Shown in pieces: positions 9,971 through 18,178 of a DNA stretch of 64,000 nt. Under the pieces are notes generated by a model, which saw only the letters and a list, made by a program, of their open reading frames with translations, was not told where the DNA came from and did no database searches. Each line of letters opens with the position of its first letter. Position 1 is the stretch's first letter. The position numbers were made by a program, and so were the translations under genes. The stretch is from Thermococcus guaymasensis DSM 11113 (GTDB lineage: Archaea > Methanobacteriota_B > Thermococci > Thermococcales > Thermococcaceae): the NCBI RefSeq assembly GCF_000816105.1, contig NZ_CP007140.1, positions 124,001 to 188,000 on the forward strand. Reading direction: 5' to 3'.

Positions 9971-10288
9971 CTCCCTCAGTCTCTCCAGTTTTCCCCTCTT
10001 TATGGCCTCAATGGCGTAGGTGTAGAGGCCGAGCCGGAGGAGAACCTCCTCCGTGGGCTTTTCCTTCGACAGCTCGGCTATCCGCGAAGAGAGCTTTTCC
10101 ACCGCCTTCCTCTTTGCCTCCTCGGTGTAGCCAGCGAACTCAAGGCCGTTGAGGATTGAGATGACTTCAAGCTTTGCCTCGGCCAGTTCTTCGGAGGGTT
10201 TGGGAACCCCTGCCATCTGCCTTTGTTTCTGGGGTTCTATCTTCTTCCCACCAAAGATGAACATCCCTGCCAACGGTAGAAGCGACAA
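9965..10288 (-). CDS. Small membrane-anchored protein, short paralogue of the broken gene at 7.5-8.5 kb
   Basis: About 107 residues starting at TTG 10288 (GGTG six bases before). It opens with LSLLPLAGMFIFGGKK, nearly the same anchor as the broken gene at 8538, and its C-terminal half (LEFAGYTEEAKRKAVEKLSS to the end) lines up with the C-terminus of that gene, so it looks like an internally deleted version. It lies immediately downstream of the ATPase gene ending at 10301, so the two are probably cotranscribed. Its stop shares the palindrome CTATAG with the stop of the convergent ATPase gene. No function is recognised; the constant pairing with ATPases suggests a membrane partner. Confidence 0.72.
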   Translation of the reverse strand: MSLLPLAGMFIFGGKKIEPQKQRQMAGVPKPSEELAEAKLEVISILNGLEFAGYTEEAKRKAVEKLSSRIAELSKEKPTEEVLLRLGLYTYAIEAIKRGKLERLREL

Positions 10289-10300
10289 GGACACCACCCC

Positions 10301-11692
10301 TCACCCTACGGCATCAGGAGAAATAAGGCTTTCGAAATCCTCCAAATCCCAGACGAGATAGCCCTCTTCCCTAAGCTCATCTTTCCCCTCGACGCTCCTC
10401 GCGATGAGGCCGAACCTGAAAGCACCGTCAAAGCGGACGAGCGTTGATTTGCCCTCCAGCGTCCTAAGAACCCTTCTCGCGTCCCTCTCGCTCAGGTCTC
10501 GCCACTTGACCTCAATCAGCAAAGCCTCCTTCTCCCGCTCGTTCAGAGCGAGCAGGTCAATCTCCTCTCCCCTGTGCCACCAGCGGCCGATTTTGGCGAA
10601 TCTAAAGGGAAGCCTTCCACTCCCGTTGAGTCTGATGAGAAACTCCTTCGCAATTTCCTCAAAGACCCAGCCGAGATATTCGTTGAAGTCCTCCATAGCA
10701 AGCTCGACGAGGATATCACCCTGCCCCGTCTCTATCAGGTCGGCGTTGGGGTGGACGTAGCGGAACCAGAAGGCGAAGTAGGGGTCGCTTATATAGTAGC
10801 GCCCCTTCCTGCTCTTCCTGCTCGCGGTAACGGGAATCTCTCGCCTCACAAAGCCCAGGTCGCTTAAAACGCTTAAATATTTGGCCGCGGTTCCGCGCTC
10901 AAGGCCCGTCTCGTTCATTATCTCGCCGAGCGTTGTCTTCCCTCTGGCTATGGCCTCCATCACAGCGAAGTAGTTCCTCGGCTCCTCAAGCTCCTCCATG
11001 AGGACGAACCGGGCATCCCCGTAGAGGAAAGAGTCCGGGCGGAAGTAGTCTAAGAGGTTCTCCTCTATGCTTTTAGAGTCGTCGAACTCCAGCAGGTAGG
11101 CCGGTGTACCCCCGAGGATTCCGTAGGCCTTCACAAAGTCTTCAAGCGAATATCTCGGCAAAAATTCCCCCGCCTCAAAGAAGCCAAGCGGCGAGACCTT
11201 CAGCTGGGCGGTTCTTCTTCCGTAAATCGGGCTTTTGTAGCCAAGCAGTTTTTCCATCATGCTTATTGACGAGCCGCAGATTACGAGGAAGATTCTGCCC
11301 TTGGAGAGCTTTAAGTCCCAGTACTCCTGGAGTATTGAGGGCAGGGAGGGGTTTCCCTTAACGAGGTAAGGGAACTCGTCAATGACCACGGCGAGCCTTT
11401 TCCCTACCCTCTGATGGAGGTATTCAAAGAAAGCGTCCCAGCTTCTGAAGGGGTTTTTCATGAGGAACTCGTCCCCAAAGTGCTCGGCAATCCTTTGGGA
11501 AAAGCGCCTGAGGTTTTCCGCCTCGCTGGTCTCCCTCGCAAGGAGGTAAATCCCCCCTCTCCTCCGCAGAAATTCGAGGAGCAGAGCCGTTTTACCCACT
11601 CTCCGCCTCCCGTAGACGACTATGAACTCTGCTCTATTGCTTTTAAATCTCTCCTCAAGAAGTGAGAGCTCGGACTTTCTGTTGATGAACAT
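10301..11692 (-). CDS. Archaeal ATPase with C-terminal DUF234 nuclease-like domain
   Basis: About 463 residues. Walker A YGRRRVGKTALL, Walker B VVIDEFPYL, sensor ICGSSISMME, then a winged helix (TGLERGTAAKYLSVL) and a DUF234 region with GRWWHRGEEIDLL...LIEVKW (PD-(D/E)XK-like spacing). Clearly paralogous to the gene at 8621. The start is ATG 11692 with GGTG six bases before; a TATA box (TTTTTAAATAG on the minus strand, about 11724-11734) precedes it, and a 23-bp perfect palindrome lies just upstream of that. It is followed within a few bases by the small membrane-anchored gene, a likely two-gene operon. Confidence 0.88.
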   Translation of the reverse strand: MFINRKSELSLLEERFKSNRAEFIVVYGRRRVGKTALLLEFLRRRGGIYLLARETSEAENLRRFSQRIAEHFGDEFLMKNPFRSWDAFFEYLHQRVGKRLAVVIDEFPYLVKGNPSLPSILQEYWDLKLSKGRIFLVICGSSISMMEKLLGYKSPIYGRRTAQLKVSPLGFFEAGEFLPRYSLEDFVKAYGILGGTPAYLLEFDDSKSIEENLLDYFRPDSFLYGDARFVLMEELEEPRNYFAVMEAIARGKTTLGEIMNETGLERGTAAKYLSVLSDLGFVRREIPVTASRKSRKGRYYISDPYFAFWFRYVHPNADLIETGQGDILVELAMEDFNEYLGWVFEEIAKEFLIRLNGSGRLPFRFAKIGRWWHRGEEIDLLALNEREKEALLIEVKWRDLSERDARRVLRTLEGKSTLVRFDGAFRFGLIARSVEGKDELREEGYLVWDLEDFESLISPDAVG

Positions 11693-11748
11693 TATACTCA
11701 CCAGTAAATTACCCGCGAGTAAACTATTTAAAAATTACGGAAGCAATG

Positions 11749-11771
11749 CCCCCACCAGTTACTGGTGGGGG
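11749..11771. promoter_or_regulatory. 23-bp perfect palindrome upstream of ATPase promoter
   Basis: CCCCCACCAGT, one T, then ACTGGTGGGGG: an 11-bp perfect inverted repeat. It lies about 15 bases upstream of the TATA box of the minus-strand ATPase gene and about 43 bases past the stop of the M20 hydrolase gene on the same strand. As DNA it could be an operator for a dimeric regulator; as RNA it would form a very stable hairpin, but no T-run follows it directly on the minus strand, so an ordinary terminator is less likely. Confidence 0.5.
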
Positions 11772-11813
11772 ATCCTGCTTAAAAAGATGGGGTCAAAAGG
11801 GAAAAAGAAATGC

Positions 11814-12869
11814 TCACCCGCCTTTCCCATAAATCTCGTTCAGGGCCTTCAAAAACTCACTGGCAGTTACCACATCCCTCACATCAATGCGCTCGAACTT
11901 TGTATGCGAGATGTCAAGGTTACCTGGGCCAAACACTATCGTCCTTGTCCCGTTGTACATGAAGTTTATAGCATCGGTCCAGCTCCTCATTCCGCCGAAT
12001 TCATCCAATCCAGTCTTCTCCATTGCCTTCTTGGCGAGCTGGACGATTTCCTCATCAGGATCAAGGTGGTAGCCGTCCCATATCTCTGTGTACTCGTAGC
12101 TCTTGGTGTACTCGTCGAGTATTGGATCCATCATGTCCAGGACGTCCTCAACCTCCTGCTCTGGTAAGAGTCTCGCCTCAATCCTCCCCCTGCAAAGTGC
12201 TGGAATTAGGTAGACCGGGTTCTCGCAGACGAGCTCCTGAATGCCGATGTGCGGGTCAAAGAACTCCCCCTTGGCCTGGAAGGGTTCGAGGTTTTTGAGT
12301 TCTTCGAGCATCTTGTAGGTCTCTTCAATCGCGTTGACACCGCTCTCGGGACAGGCACCGTGAGCTTCCTTGCCGTCCACCTCAAAGTAGGCCTCGATGT
12401 TGCCAGCGTGAGCTATGTGGACTTCTAGGTCCGTCGGCTCCAGAACGACGGCCATTTTCGGTCTATAGCGCTCCAAGAAAAGCGCGCTTCCGCGGCCGCC
12501 GAGTTCCTCGTCGCTGACGAAAACGATGCCGACGTTGAGATCTTTGTTTTCCCTCTTCAGGCTTTCGAGCATGAGGAGTATTGCCGCGGCACCGCCCTTT
12601 ATGTCGCTCGCTCCGGTGCCGTAGATTATGTTGCCCCTGACAAAGGGCTCAGCGCGAATCGGTATGGTATCGACGTGAACCTCGTAGAAAAGCTCCGCCT
12701 CGGGGTTCACGACGAGGTCTATTATCTCGCCGTCGCTCTCGATGTGGACGTCGTAGTCGAGCTTGTGGAGGAACTCCATGATATGAAGCATTATCCTGTC
12801 TTCTTGGCCCGAAGGCGAGGGTATCTTCAAAAGCTGGAGGAGTATCTCCTTCGCGCGCTCGGTTTTCAT
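11814..12869 (-). CDS. M20-family metallohydrolase (ArgE/DapE/LysK-like deacylase)
   Basis: Zinc peptidase-like hydrolase of about 351 residues. Visible family features: FYEVHVDTIP (first metal histidine and aspartate), GTGASDIKGG (bridging aspartate), SDEELGGRG (catalytic glutamate pair), LEPTDLEV (metal ligand) and ISHTKFERID (last histidine). Members remove acyl or peptide groups from amino acids; the substrate is not evident, and it is longer than typical LysK. The start is ATG 12869, with GGTG six bases before. A TATA (GTTTATAAAG, about 12899-12908 on the minus strand) precedes it. Downstream there is a T-rich stretch and a palindrome. Confidence 0.88.
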   Translation of the reverse strand: MKTERAKEILLQLLKIPSPSGQEDRIMLHIMEFLHKLDYDVHIESDGEIIDLVVNPEAELFYEVHVDTIPIRAEPFVRGNIIYGTGASDIKGGAAAILLMLESLKRENKDLNVGIVFVSDEELGGRGSALFLERYRPKMAVVLEPTDLEVHIAHAGNIEAYFEVDGKEAHGACPESGVNAIEETYKMLEELKNLEPFQAKGEFFDPHIGIQELVCENPVYLIPALCRGRIEARLLPEQEVEDVLDMMDPILDEYTKSYEYTEIWDGYHLDPDEEIVQLAKKAMEKTGLDEFGGMRSWTDAINFMYNGTRTIVFGPGNLDISHTKFERIDVRDVVTASEFLKALNEIYGKGG

Positions 12870-12961
12870 TTGGTTCACCTAATTAACCTTCGGCGGCCCC
12901 CTTTATAAACCTCGGTATTCCAAGCATTCTGGAGCCATGTGAAAAGACATTACATGCCCTT

Positions 12962-13605
12962 TCAGATTTTACTCTCGTCCGCTGACAGCCACTCCATCAA
13001 AGCCCGATTAATCACCCGCAAGAATTCCTCCTTCGTTCCTCCTTTTTTGTAGAACTCGTCCAGCAGTTTCCTGAGGCGTTTTTCCTACTCAGTGAACTTT
13101 TCATTCTTCCAGCAGAAGATTTTGAACCTCTCGCCAAGGAGCTCAACGATGTGGAAGCCGCTATCTCTGGGTGTTGGTTCCAAGTCCTTCACGAGCTCGA
13201 TGGTGTTTATCGTGTCGTAGCCGAGCTTTTCCAGAAGGCTATGGCGTCCTTGTCCTGCGGCAGGATGAGGAGGTAAAGAGCTGAATCCCACTTCAGAACC
13301 TCTTTCTCGGCCCGCTCCGCGAGCGCCCTTCCGATGCCCCTCCCCCTGAAATCGGGCCTTACAAAGAGCTCTTCAATCCAGAAACTTCCGTCCCGGCTTG
13401 AAACCCTGATGAAGCCAACAGCTTCTCCGTTTTCAAGGGCGAGAAAGATTATGTCACCCCTTTTGAAGTAATGCGTCGCCTCCGCCCTGTATTCGGTCTC
13501 GGCATGTGGCTTCCACCCCTGCTTTCCCCTCAGTTCCTTAAAGAACTCGACGTAAAGCTCCTGAAAATCTCGAAGACGCCCCTCATCGAGACGGAGTATC
13601 TCCAT
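12962..13605 (-). pseudogene. GNAT acetyltransferase with frameshift and internal stop
   Basis: The N-terminal part (from ATG 13605, GGTG six bases before) is a clear GNAT fold with the acetyl-CoA loop RPDFRGRGIGRAL. At about 13231 the frame breaks after DKDAIAFW; restoring one base gives EKLGYDTINTIELVKDLEPT, the normal end of such a domain. The restored frame then meets a TAG at 13085-13087 and, past it, continues as good coding sequence (EKRLRKLLDEFYKKGG) to a TGA at 12962. Either the GNAT ends at the TAG, or a C-terminal extension has been cut off. A missing base outside a long homopolymer plus a stop favours real decay. It lies just downstream of another GNAT gene. Confidence 0.7.
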
Positions 13606-13616
13606 ACTCATCACCC

Positions 13617-14429
13617 TCAAATCAACTTCTTCCGGAACACCAGCACGTTAGGCTCTTCCGTCTCGTCCCACAGGAAGAGACCGAGCCTTTTAATGCCGGG
13701 CAGGAGAGATTTGACCCCGCTGGGGAACATAAGGTCGAACTCCTCGACCCCCCGCTCGCGGGCGACCCACGCCATCGCAGGGAGCATGGCCTTGAGCGTT
13801 GCCAGCCCAACGTCGAGGGGCGTGAAAGTCGTCCCCTTCTTCGGGGCGAGGAAGCGGAGGCCGTTGAGGTCGTAGAAGTCTGCGTTCCCCCTGAGCCATT
13901 CCAACGCCTCCTCACACCTCTTCACGAAGCGCCAGCCGACCGGAATCAGGCCGAGGGTCAGGTCTTCCATTCCCGGCTCAATTTTTTCTGGCTCTTCCGG
14001 CTCAAAGTCCCCCACTTTGGCCCCGAAGTTGAAGAACCTGGCCTTGATGTAGAAGCCCGTTTTCTGCGCCATCGAGATGGTGTGTTTGTTAAGGAAGTCA
14101 GTCGTGAACTCAAGGGCTTCAATCTTCCCTTCCCTCGCGAGCCTTTCACCCAGTTCGAGCAGAAAGTTGTGGAGCTTCCTCCCGTACCCCCTGCCCCTGT
14201 AGTCCGGGTGAACCCTTAGGCCCTCCATCCAGCCAATCTTTCCCGGGAGAAAAGTCAGCTTCGCCGTGCCGATAACCTTTCCGTCCAGCTCAAGCACGTA
14301 GAAGTTTCCATCTTTAAGCCACTCGCCGAAGACCCTCGCGAGGTAGTCCTCGCCGTCCCAGGTGAGCCTCGCTATCTCTTCTATGAACGGCCTGTCCTCC
14401 GGCCTAGCCTCGCGGATGAGCGGTTCCAT
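13617..14429 (-). CDS. GNAT family N-acetyltransferase
   Basis: 270 residues. The N-terminal half is a GNAT domain with the acetyl-CoA-binding loop HPDYRGRGYGRKLHNFLLE; the C-terminal half (from about residue 140) has no recognised motif and may bind the acceptor. It transfers an acetyl group from acetyl-CoA to an unknown amine. GGTG lies five bases before ATG 14429. The stop overlaps the leader of the following (broken) GNAT gene, so the pair was probably one operon. Confidence 0.85.
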   Translation of the reverse strand: MEPLIREARPEDRPFIEEIARLTWDGEDYLARVFGEWLKDGNFYVLELDGKVIGTAKLTFLPGKIGWMEGLRVHPDYRGRGYGRKLHNFLLELGERLAREGKIEALEFTTDFLNKHTISMAQKTGFYIKARFFNFGAKVGDFEPEEPEKIEPGMEDLTLGLIPVGWRFVKRCEEALEWLRGNADFYDLNGLRFLAPKKGTTFTPLDVGLATLKAMLPAMAWVARERGVEEFDLMFPSGVKSLLPGIKRLGLFLWDETEEPNVLVFRKKLI

Positions 14430-14479
14430 AGTATCACCTGAGAGACTTTGAGGCCGAAGCTTAAAGCCTTTCCGGGCAA

Positions 14480-15646
14480 TTAAGCAGAAGAAGTTATTCG
14501 GTTAAGAAATTCTCCCAGAATGAACGCGGAGATGACTGCCAGAACTGCCGCAGCGGAGGAGAGGTGTGTAACTTTTAAACCATCTTCCAAAAGCCATGCA
14601 AAAACCAGCTGCGACAGCGGTATCACCAGCGTCGCGAGGGCGTCAAAGATGCCCCTGACGGTTCCAAGGCTCTCCAGGGGGATGAACTTCTGCATCAGGC
14701 TGTTGAATGAAACGTTGAGGAGCTCTCCGCCGAAGCCAAGGATGAAAACCGCCGGGAACAGCGCTATCACCGCGGGGACGCCGACAATGAGGAGTGCGAT
14801 GCTCTGGAGTAACATTCCGAGGATCAGCGGCCGTTTTAGTCCGGCCAGCCTCTTCCGGGCTAGGTAGGTCAGCCCCACGACTGCCACGAGGCTTCCAACG
14901 GTCGTGAGCGACTGCAGGAGACCGTATAGAACCTTACCCTCGGTGAGTTCCCTCAGGGAGGCAAAGACGAATATCCTGAAGGAGCCGATGGCGAAGTTGA
15001 AGAGCAGCACCGAGGCGAGTATTCCAACCACGAGCCGACGGCTGATTTGTAGCCGTTTCTCTTCCCTTGCCTCCTCTGTCCCTTCGCGCTTCACCTCGAC
15101 GTTCAGGTAGGGAAGGAGCGTGAGTGCCCCGAGGAGAAGGAGAACCGCGTCGAGGAACATTGCCCTTATTCCGAAGCGATACGCTAAAAATCCGGCCAGC
15201 GGAAACGCCACGAGTGAGACACCGCTCCCTACAGTTGCCAGCGCCGCGTTCAGCCCCTGAAGCTCAGACTCGTCAAGGGTCATTGAGGCTACCAGCGAAA
15301 GCCCGTAGTAGCGGTGGAGTATGTCCAGGGCGGAGATGCCCGAGACTATGAGGTAGAAGGCCGGGACGTTCGAGGATAGCGGTACTATGAGAACCGCCAG
15401 CAGGGCCTGAAGGATGAGCGCGAGAAAGGCGAGCCTCACCTTTTTGACCGTTCTATCGAGGGTTCTCCCGAGGATTGGGGGAAGGATGACCCACGGTAGG
15501 TGGGTGAAGAGCGCAAAGCCGCCGATGCTCAGTAGCGAGCCGGTTGTGTCCAGCAGGCTCCAGGGCAGGGCGACGCTCTCGATTGCATCCCCCACTATTC
15601 TGAGGGACGATGTGAGCATATGCAGGCGGTAGAGGGTTCGCTTCAT
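14480..15646 (-). CDS. MFS transporter, 12-span type
   Basis: 388 residues with about 12 hydrophobic segments in two halves and a charged central loop (residues about 180-195, rich in E/K/R), the plan of small MFS carriers that resemble MFS_1/MFS_3 exporters. The loop PPILGRTLDRTVKKVRL after helix 2 matches the MFS signature. No ribosome binding site precedes ATG 15646; a TATA (CTTTTAAATC on the minus strand, 15667-15676) is about 25 bases upstream, so the message is leaderless. It is divergent from the methyltransferase at 15709. The substrate is unknown. Confidence 0.88.
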   Translation of the reverse strand: MKRTLYRLHMLTSSLRIVGDAIESVALPWSLLDTTGSLLSIGGFALFTHLPWVILPPILGRTLDRTVKKVRLAFLALILQALLAVLIVPLSSNVPAFYLIVSGISALDILHRYYGLSLVASMTLDESELQGLNAALATVGSGVSLVAFPLAGFLAYRFGIRAMFLDAVLLLLGALTLLPYLNVEVKREGTEEAREEKRLQISRRLVVGILASVLLFNFAIGSFRIFVFASLRELTEGKVLYGLLQSLTTVGSLVAVVGLTYLARKRLAGLKRPLILGMLLQSIALLIVGVPAVIALFPAVFILGFGGELLNVSFNSLMQKFIPLESLGTVRGIFDALATLVIPLSQLVFAWLLEDGLKVTHLSSAAAVLAVISAFILGEFLNRITSSA

Positions 15647-15681
15647 GAGGGGAAAGTCGGAGGGAGGATTTAAAAGAATTG

Positions 15682-15695
15682 TGAAATGAATTTCA
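15682..15695. promoter_or_regulatory. Palindrome TGAAATGAATTTCA in a divergent promoter
   Basis: Inverted repeat TGAAAT-GA-ATTTCA between the divergent MFS (15646) and methyltransferase (15709) genes. The A/T-rich GATTTAAAAG just to its left could act as TATA for both directions. The palindrome lies between that box and the methyltransferase start, a position where a bound regulator would block transcription. Such short A/T-rich palindromes also arise by chance. Confidence 0.35.
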
Positions 15696-15708
15696 TACGG
15701 GATTTGAA

Positions 15709-16302
15709 ATGGGAAAGTGGGACTTTGACAACTGGGCGGAGAGCTACGACGAAGATGTGAAAACGGATGACTGGATACACAGAGATTACTTAACTGTTCT
15801 CAAGCTCGTTGCGGAGAGGGCCAAGGGCCTTGTTGTGGACATTGGCTGTGGCACCGGAAACATCTTGGGCTTTCTCAACTGTGAGGAGTACATAGGCGTT
15901 GAGCCATCCGCTGGTATGAGAGGGAAGTTTTTAGGAAAACACGGCTTTGAGCCGCTCAACGGCCACTTCCTGGCGCTTCCCCTGCCGGACGGATCAGTGG
16001 ACACCGTAATAACGACCTACGCATTCCACCACGTGCCGGATGAGGAGAAGGAGGACGCAATAAGGGAAATGCTCCGGGTTCTGAAACCCGGCGGGAAAAT
16101 CATAATAGCGGATGTGATGTTCGAGTCGGAGGAGGAAAAAAGGCGCATCGGCGAGATGGACGGCATAACCGAGGAGATAGAGGACGAGTACTTCGCCACG
16201 GTTGATGGGCTGAAGGAAATCTCCGCAAGGCTGGGGCTGGAGTGCCGTTTCCAAAGGGTCAACCGCTACGTGTGGGTTGAGGAGATGAAAAGGGCCACCT
16301 GA
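15709..16302 (+). CDS. Class I SAM-dependent methyltransferase
   Basis: 197 residues with motif I VVDIGCGTGN, an acidic residue ending motif II (YIGVEPS), motif for the adenine pocket (LPLPDGSVDTVI) and the post-motif VLKPGGKIIIAD. It resembles UbiE/Methyltransf_11 enzymes, which methylate small molecules such as quinones or lipids; the substrate cannot be told. No strong ribosome binding site is seen before ATG 15709. The gene stands alone, divergent from an MFS carrier, which could export its product. Confidence 0.85.
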   Translation: MGKWDFDNWAESYDEDVKTDDWIHRDYLTVLKLVAERAKGLVVDIGCGTGNILGFLNCEEYIGVEPSAGMRGKFLGKHGFEPLNGHFLALPLPDGSVDTVITTYAFHHVPDEEKEDAIREMLRVLKPGGKIIIADVMFESEEEKRRIGEMDGITEEIEDEYFATVDGLKEISARLGLECRFQRVNRYVWVEEMKRAT

Positions 16303-16356
16303 TGGCCCATGCATTTTTCATAGGGGGTTGAACAATGAAAGGAAATTAAAAGGCGT

Positions 16357-16470
16357 TCAAATGACTCTGTTTCTGAAATCCACGGCATCCTTGAGCGCCC
16401 ACTCCCTGACAACGCCCGGGCTGCCACGGCTCACTTTCTTCCAGAACTTCAAACACTCGCAGTCAAACAT
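16357..16470 (-). CDS. Very small protein of 37 residues, unknown
   Basis: A 38-codon frame starting at ATG 16470 and ending with TGA at 16357. It begins MFDCECLKFWKK and contains VVREWALKDAVDF. The support is the perfect ribosome binding site GGTG followed by six bases before the ATG, an A/T-rich promoter-like stretch upstream (CTATTAATT) and reasonable codon use; it also fills an otherwise empty 335-base gap. The CxC pair could bind metal. It resembles nothing I recognise. Confidence 0.5.
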   Translation of the reverse strand: MFDCECLKFWKKVSRGSPGVVREWALKDAVDFRNRVI

Positions 16471-16637
16471 TGGCATCACCAATTAATAGTAGTGTGCTCA
16501 AAGTAGAACTAACAACCGGTCAAAATAGAACAGACCTCGTTTTCGGAGCATAAAAGCTGCTTACTCCAGATATCACCATTGATAATAGCCAGAGAAAGCT
16601 TTTTAAGGAGTTTTCCTAATTACGATCGGTGGTGTAA

Positions 16638-17138
16638 ATGAAACATATCGCGTCTCTGATAATCGCCCTGCTCTTGGTCGTTTCAGGCGTCCTCGGTTAC
16701 TCATACCACCAGAAGAGCACCGAGGCAGAAGACGCCAAAAGTGGCCTTCTTTCTGTTTCAAACACCGCCCTGTTCTGCCTTACGGACATGGATGCCCTCG
16801 TGACTATGGTCGAGAACAACGTGAGCGACTCCGTTATTAGGGAGAGGGTGAGCCGTTATGCCTTCTGCTCTCTCATGCTCAGAGAGGCCTCGGCATCACT
16901 CTATGATGCTACCGGAGAGAAGATTTATTGGGACGTTCACGCCGCATCTACAAACCTCGCCGACTTCTTCAACCATGTGAGAAACCAGTACTCCCGTGAG
17001 GGCATCGAGAGAAATGCAGACCTCTTTGAAGAACTTGGCGAGGCAATTCTTCAGGTGCACGATGCATTGGGAAAGGGTAACTTAACTGAAACTCAGACCG
17101 AGCGGCTGCTCAACCTGACGGAAAGCCTCTCATGGTAG
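16638..17138 (+). CDS. Exported or membrane-anchored protein, unknown
   Basis: 166 residues. It starts with a charged residue then a 16-residue hydrophobic stretch (signal peptide or anchor, residues 5-20), followed by a mostly helical domain with two cysteines near residues 47 and 77 and an NLTET sequon near the end. GGTG lies six bases before ATG 16638 and a TATA-like CTTTTTAAGG lies near 16599. No family is recognised. It stands alone upstream of the small regulator operon. Confidence 0.7.
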   Translation: MKHIASLIIALLLVVSGVLGYSYHQKSTEAEDAKSGLLSVSNTALFCLTDMDALVTMVENNVSDSVIRERVSRYAFCSLMLREASASLYDATGEKIYWDVHAASTNLADFFNHVRNQYSREGIERNADLFEELGEAILQVHDALGKGNLTETQTERLLNLTESLSW

Positions 17139-17217
17139 ATTCCCTAATTCTCTTTTCTTCAAAAAGTGCTCACCCGTGACCGGAAAGACTAAATGGTTGA
17201 GCACCCAACTATTAACC

Positions 17218-17661
17218 ATGCCTGAGGAAGACCTAGCCAGGGAAGTCCAGGAGCTCAGAAAGGCCCTCGATGCAATGAAGGCCAGCTTTGAGCTGGTCTC
17301 TCAGATGGCCCAGTCATATCTCAGGCTCCTCAACATCTACGCCGAGTACGGGGGCCTTAGTATAGACGTTGTTATCCCGGAGATAAAGCACGACCCGATA
17401 GCGAGGGAGATAGTCAAGGTGCTTTTCGACCTCAAGAGGGCCAACGTGAGCCAGATAACGCGGGAGCTCAAGGGGAGGCGCGGAAAGGCCTCGCGGAACA
17501 CGGTGCGGGCCAAGCTGGAAGAGCTGAAGGGGCTTGGCGTTGTCAGGGAAATTCCGAGCGATGACAGGGGAAAGGTCTATGCGCTCTCCCGTGACGTGGT
17601 CAAGAAGTGGTTAGATTTGATCGGAATGCCGATTAGGTTTGAGCAGGCTAAAGATTATTGA
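17218..17661 (+). CDS. Winged-helix transcriptional regulator-like protein
   Basis: 147 residues. Residues 1-40 form a helix that may dimerise; the C-terminal 80 residues read as a winged helix (IVKVLFDLKRANVSQITREL as the first helices, RNTVRAKLEELKGLGVV as the recognition helix and wing). It probably binds DNA and may regulate the two following genes. The start is ATG 17218 (leaderless; A/T-rich ACTAAATGG box about 25 bases before) rather than GTG 17176. Its end overlaps the leader of the next gene. Confidence 0.75.
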   Translation: MPEEDLAREVQELRKALDAMKASFELVSQMAQSYLRLLNIYAEYGGLSIDVVIPEIKHDPIAREIVKVLFDLKRANVSQITRELKGRRGKASRNTVRAKLEELKGLGVVREIPSDDRGKVYALSRDVVKKWLDLIGMPIRFEQAKDY

Positions 17662-17671
17662 GGTGGTTGAT

Positions 17672-18178
17672 GTGGTTGACACTGAGAAGATTGAGAAAAT
17701 GATGGAGGAACTCCTTGAGGAGATGAAGAACGCCAAGACTCCGGAGGAGCTCGAAGCCCTCCAGAAGAAGGTGGAGGTACTTGAAAACCTTATAGAGGCC
17801 GTCGAGGGCGACAGGGACATCGACAAGGCCGCCCAGCTGATGGACAAGATAGGCCCGATGATGGAGGACATCATCGGCCCGATAAAGGACCTCCTGGCCG
17901 AGCTCTACAACCCCGAGAAGATGGCGGCAATGGGCAAGAGCGTGGCCGACTTCTACAAGAACCTCGTTGAAGCTGGCATGGACAAAGAGGCGGCCCTTGA
18001 GCTTACCAAGGAGTACATGGCAAACATAAACGTCGCCAAGACCATCGCGGAGACCTTCGCGGGCCTCATGAAGGGTAAGTCAAAGAACGTGCATGTGATA
18101 GATATGCCCGGTGGGTCTAAGAGGAGACCCATTGTTGATGTTGAAGAAGAGCATGAGGAACCGGAGGATGAAGAGTGA
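17672..18178 (+). CDS. Helical acidic protein, unknown
   Basis: 168 residues, rich in Glu, Lys and Met, predicted nearly all helical with a coiled-coil-like start (KIEKMMEELLEEMKNA) and an acidic tail (EEEHEEPEDEE). The start is GTG 17672, six bases after GGTG, not the upstream TTG that would overlap the regulator gene. No family is recognised with confidence; the pattern of short hydrophobic helices with Met and Gly (MDKIGPMMEDIIGPIKDLL) suggests membrane association or a scaffold. It is coupled to the next gene by a GTGA overlap. Confidence 0.72.
   Translation: MVDTEKIEKMMEELLEEMKNAKTPEELEALQKKVEVLENLIEAVEGDRDIDKAAQLMDKIGPMMEDIIGPIKDLLAELYNPEKMAAMGKSVADFYKNLVEAGMDKEAALELTKEYMANINVAKTIAETFAGLMKGKSKNVHVIDMPGGSKRRPIVDVEEEHEEPEDEE

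Noticed and set aside
13085-13087. TAG as pyrrolysine or programmed read-through
   Set aside because: Thermococcales have no pyrrolysine system, and the gene is also frameshifted, so decay is simpler.
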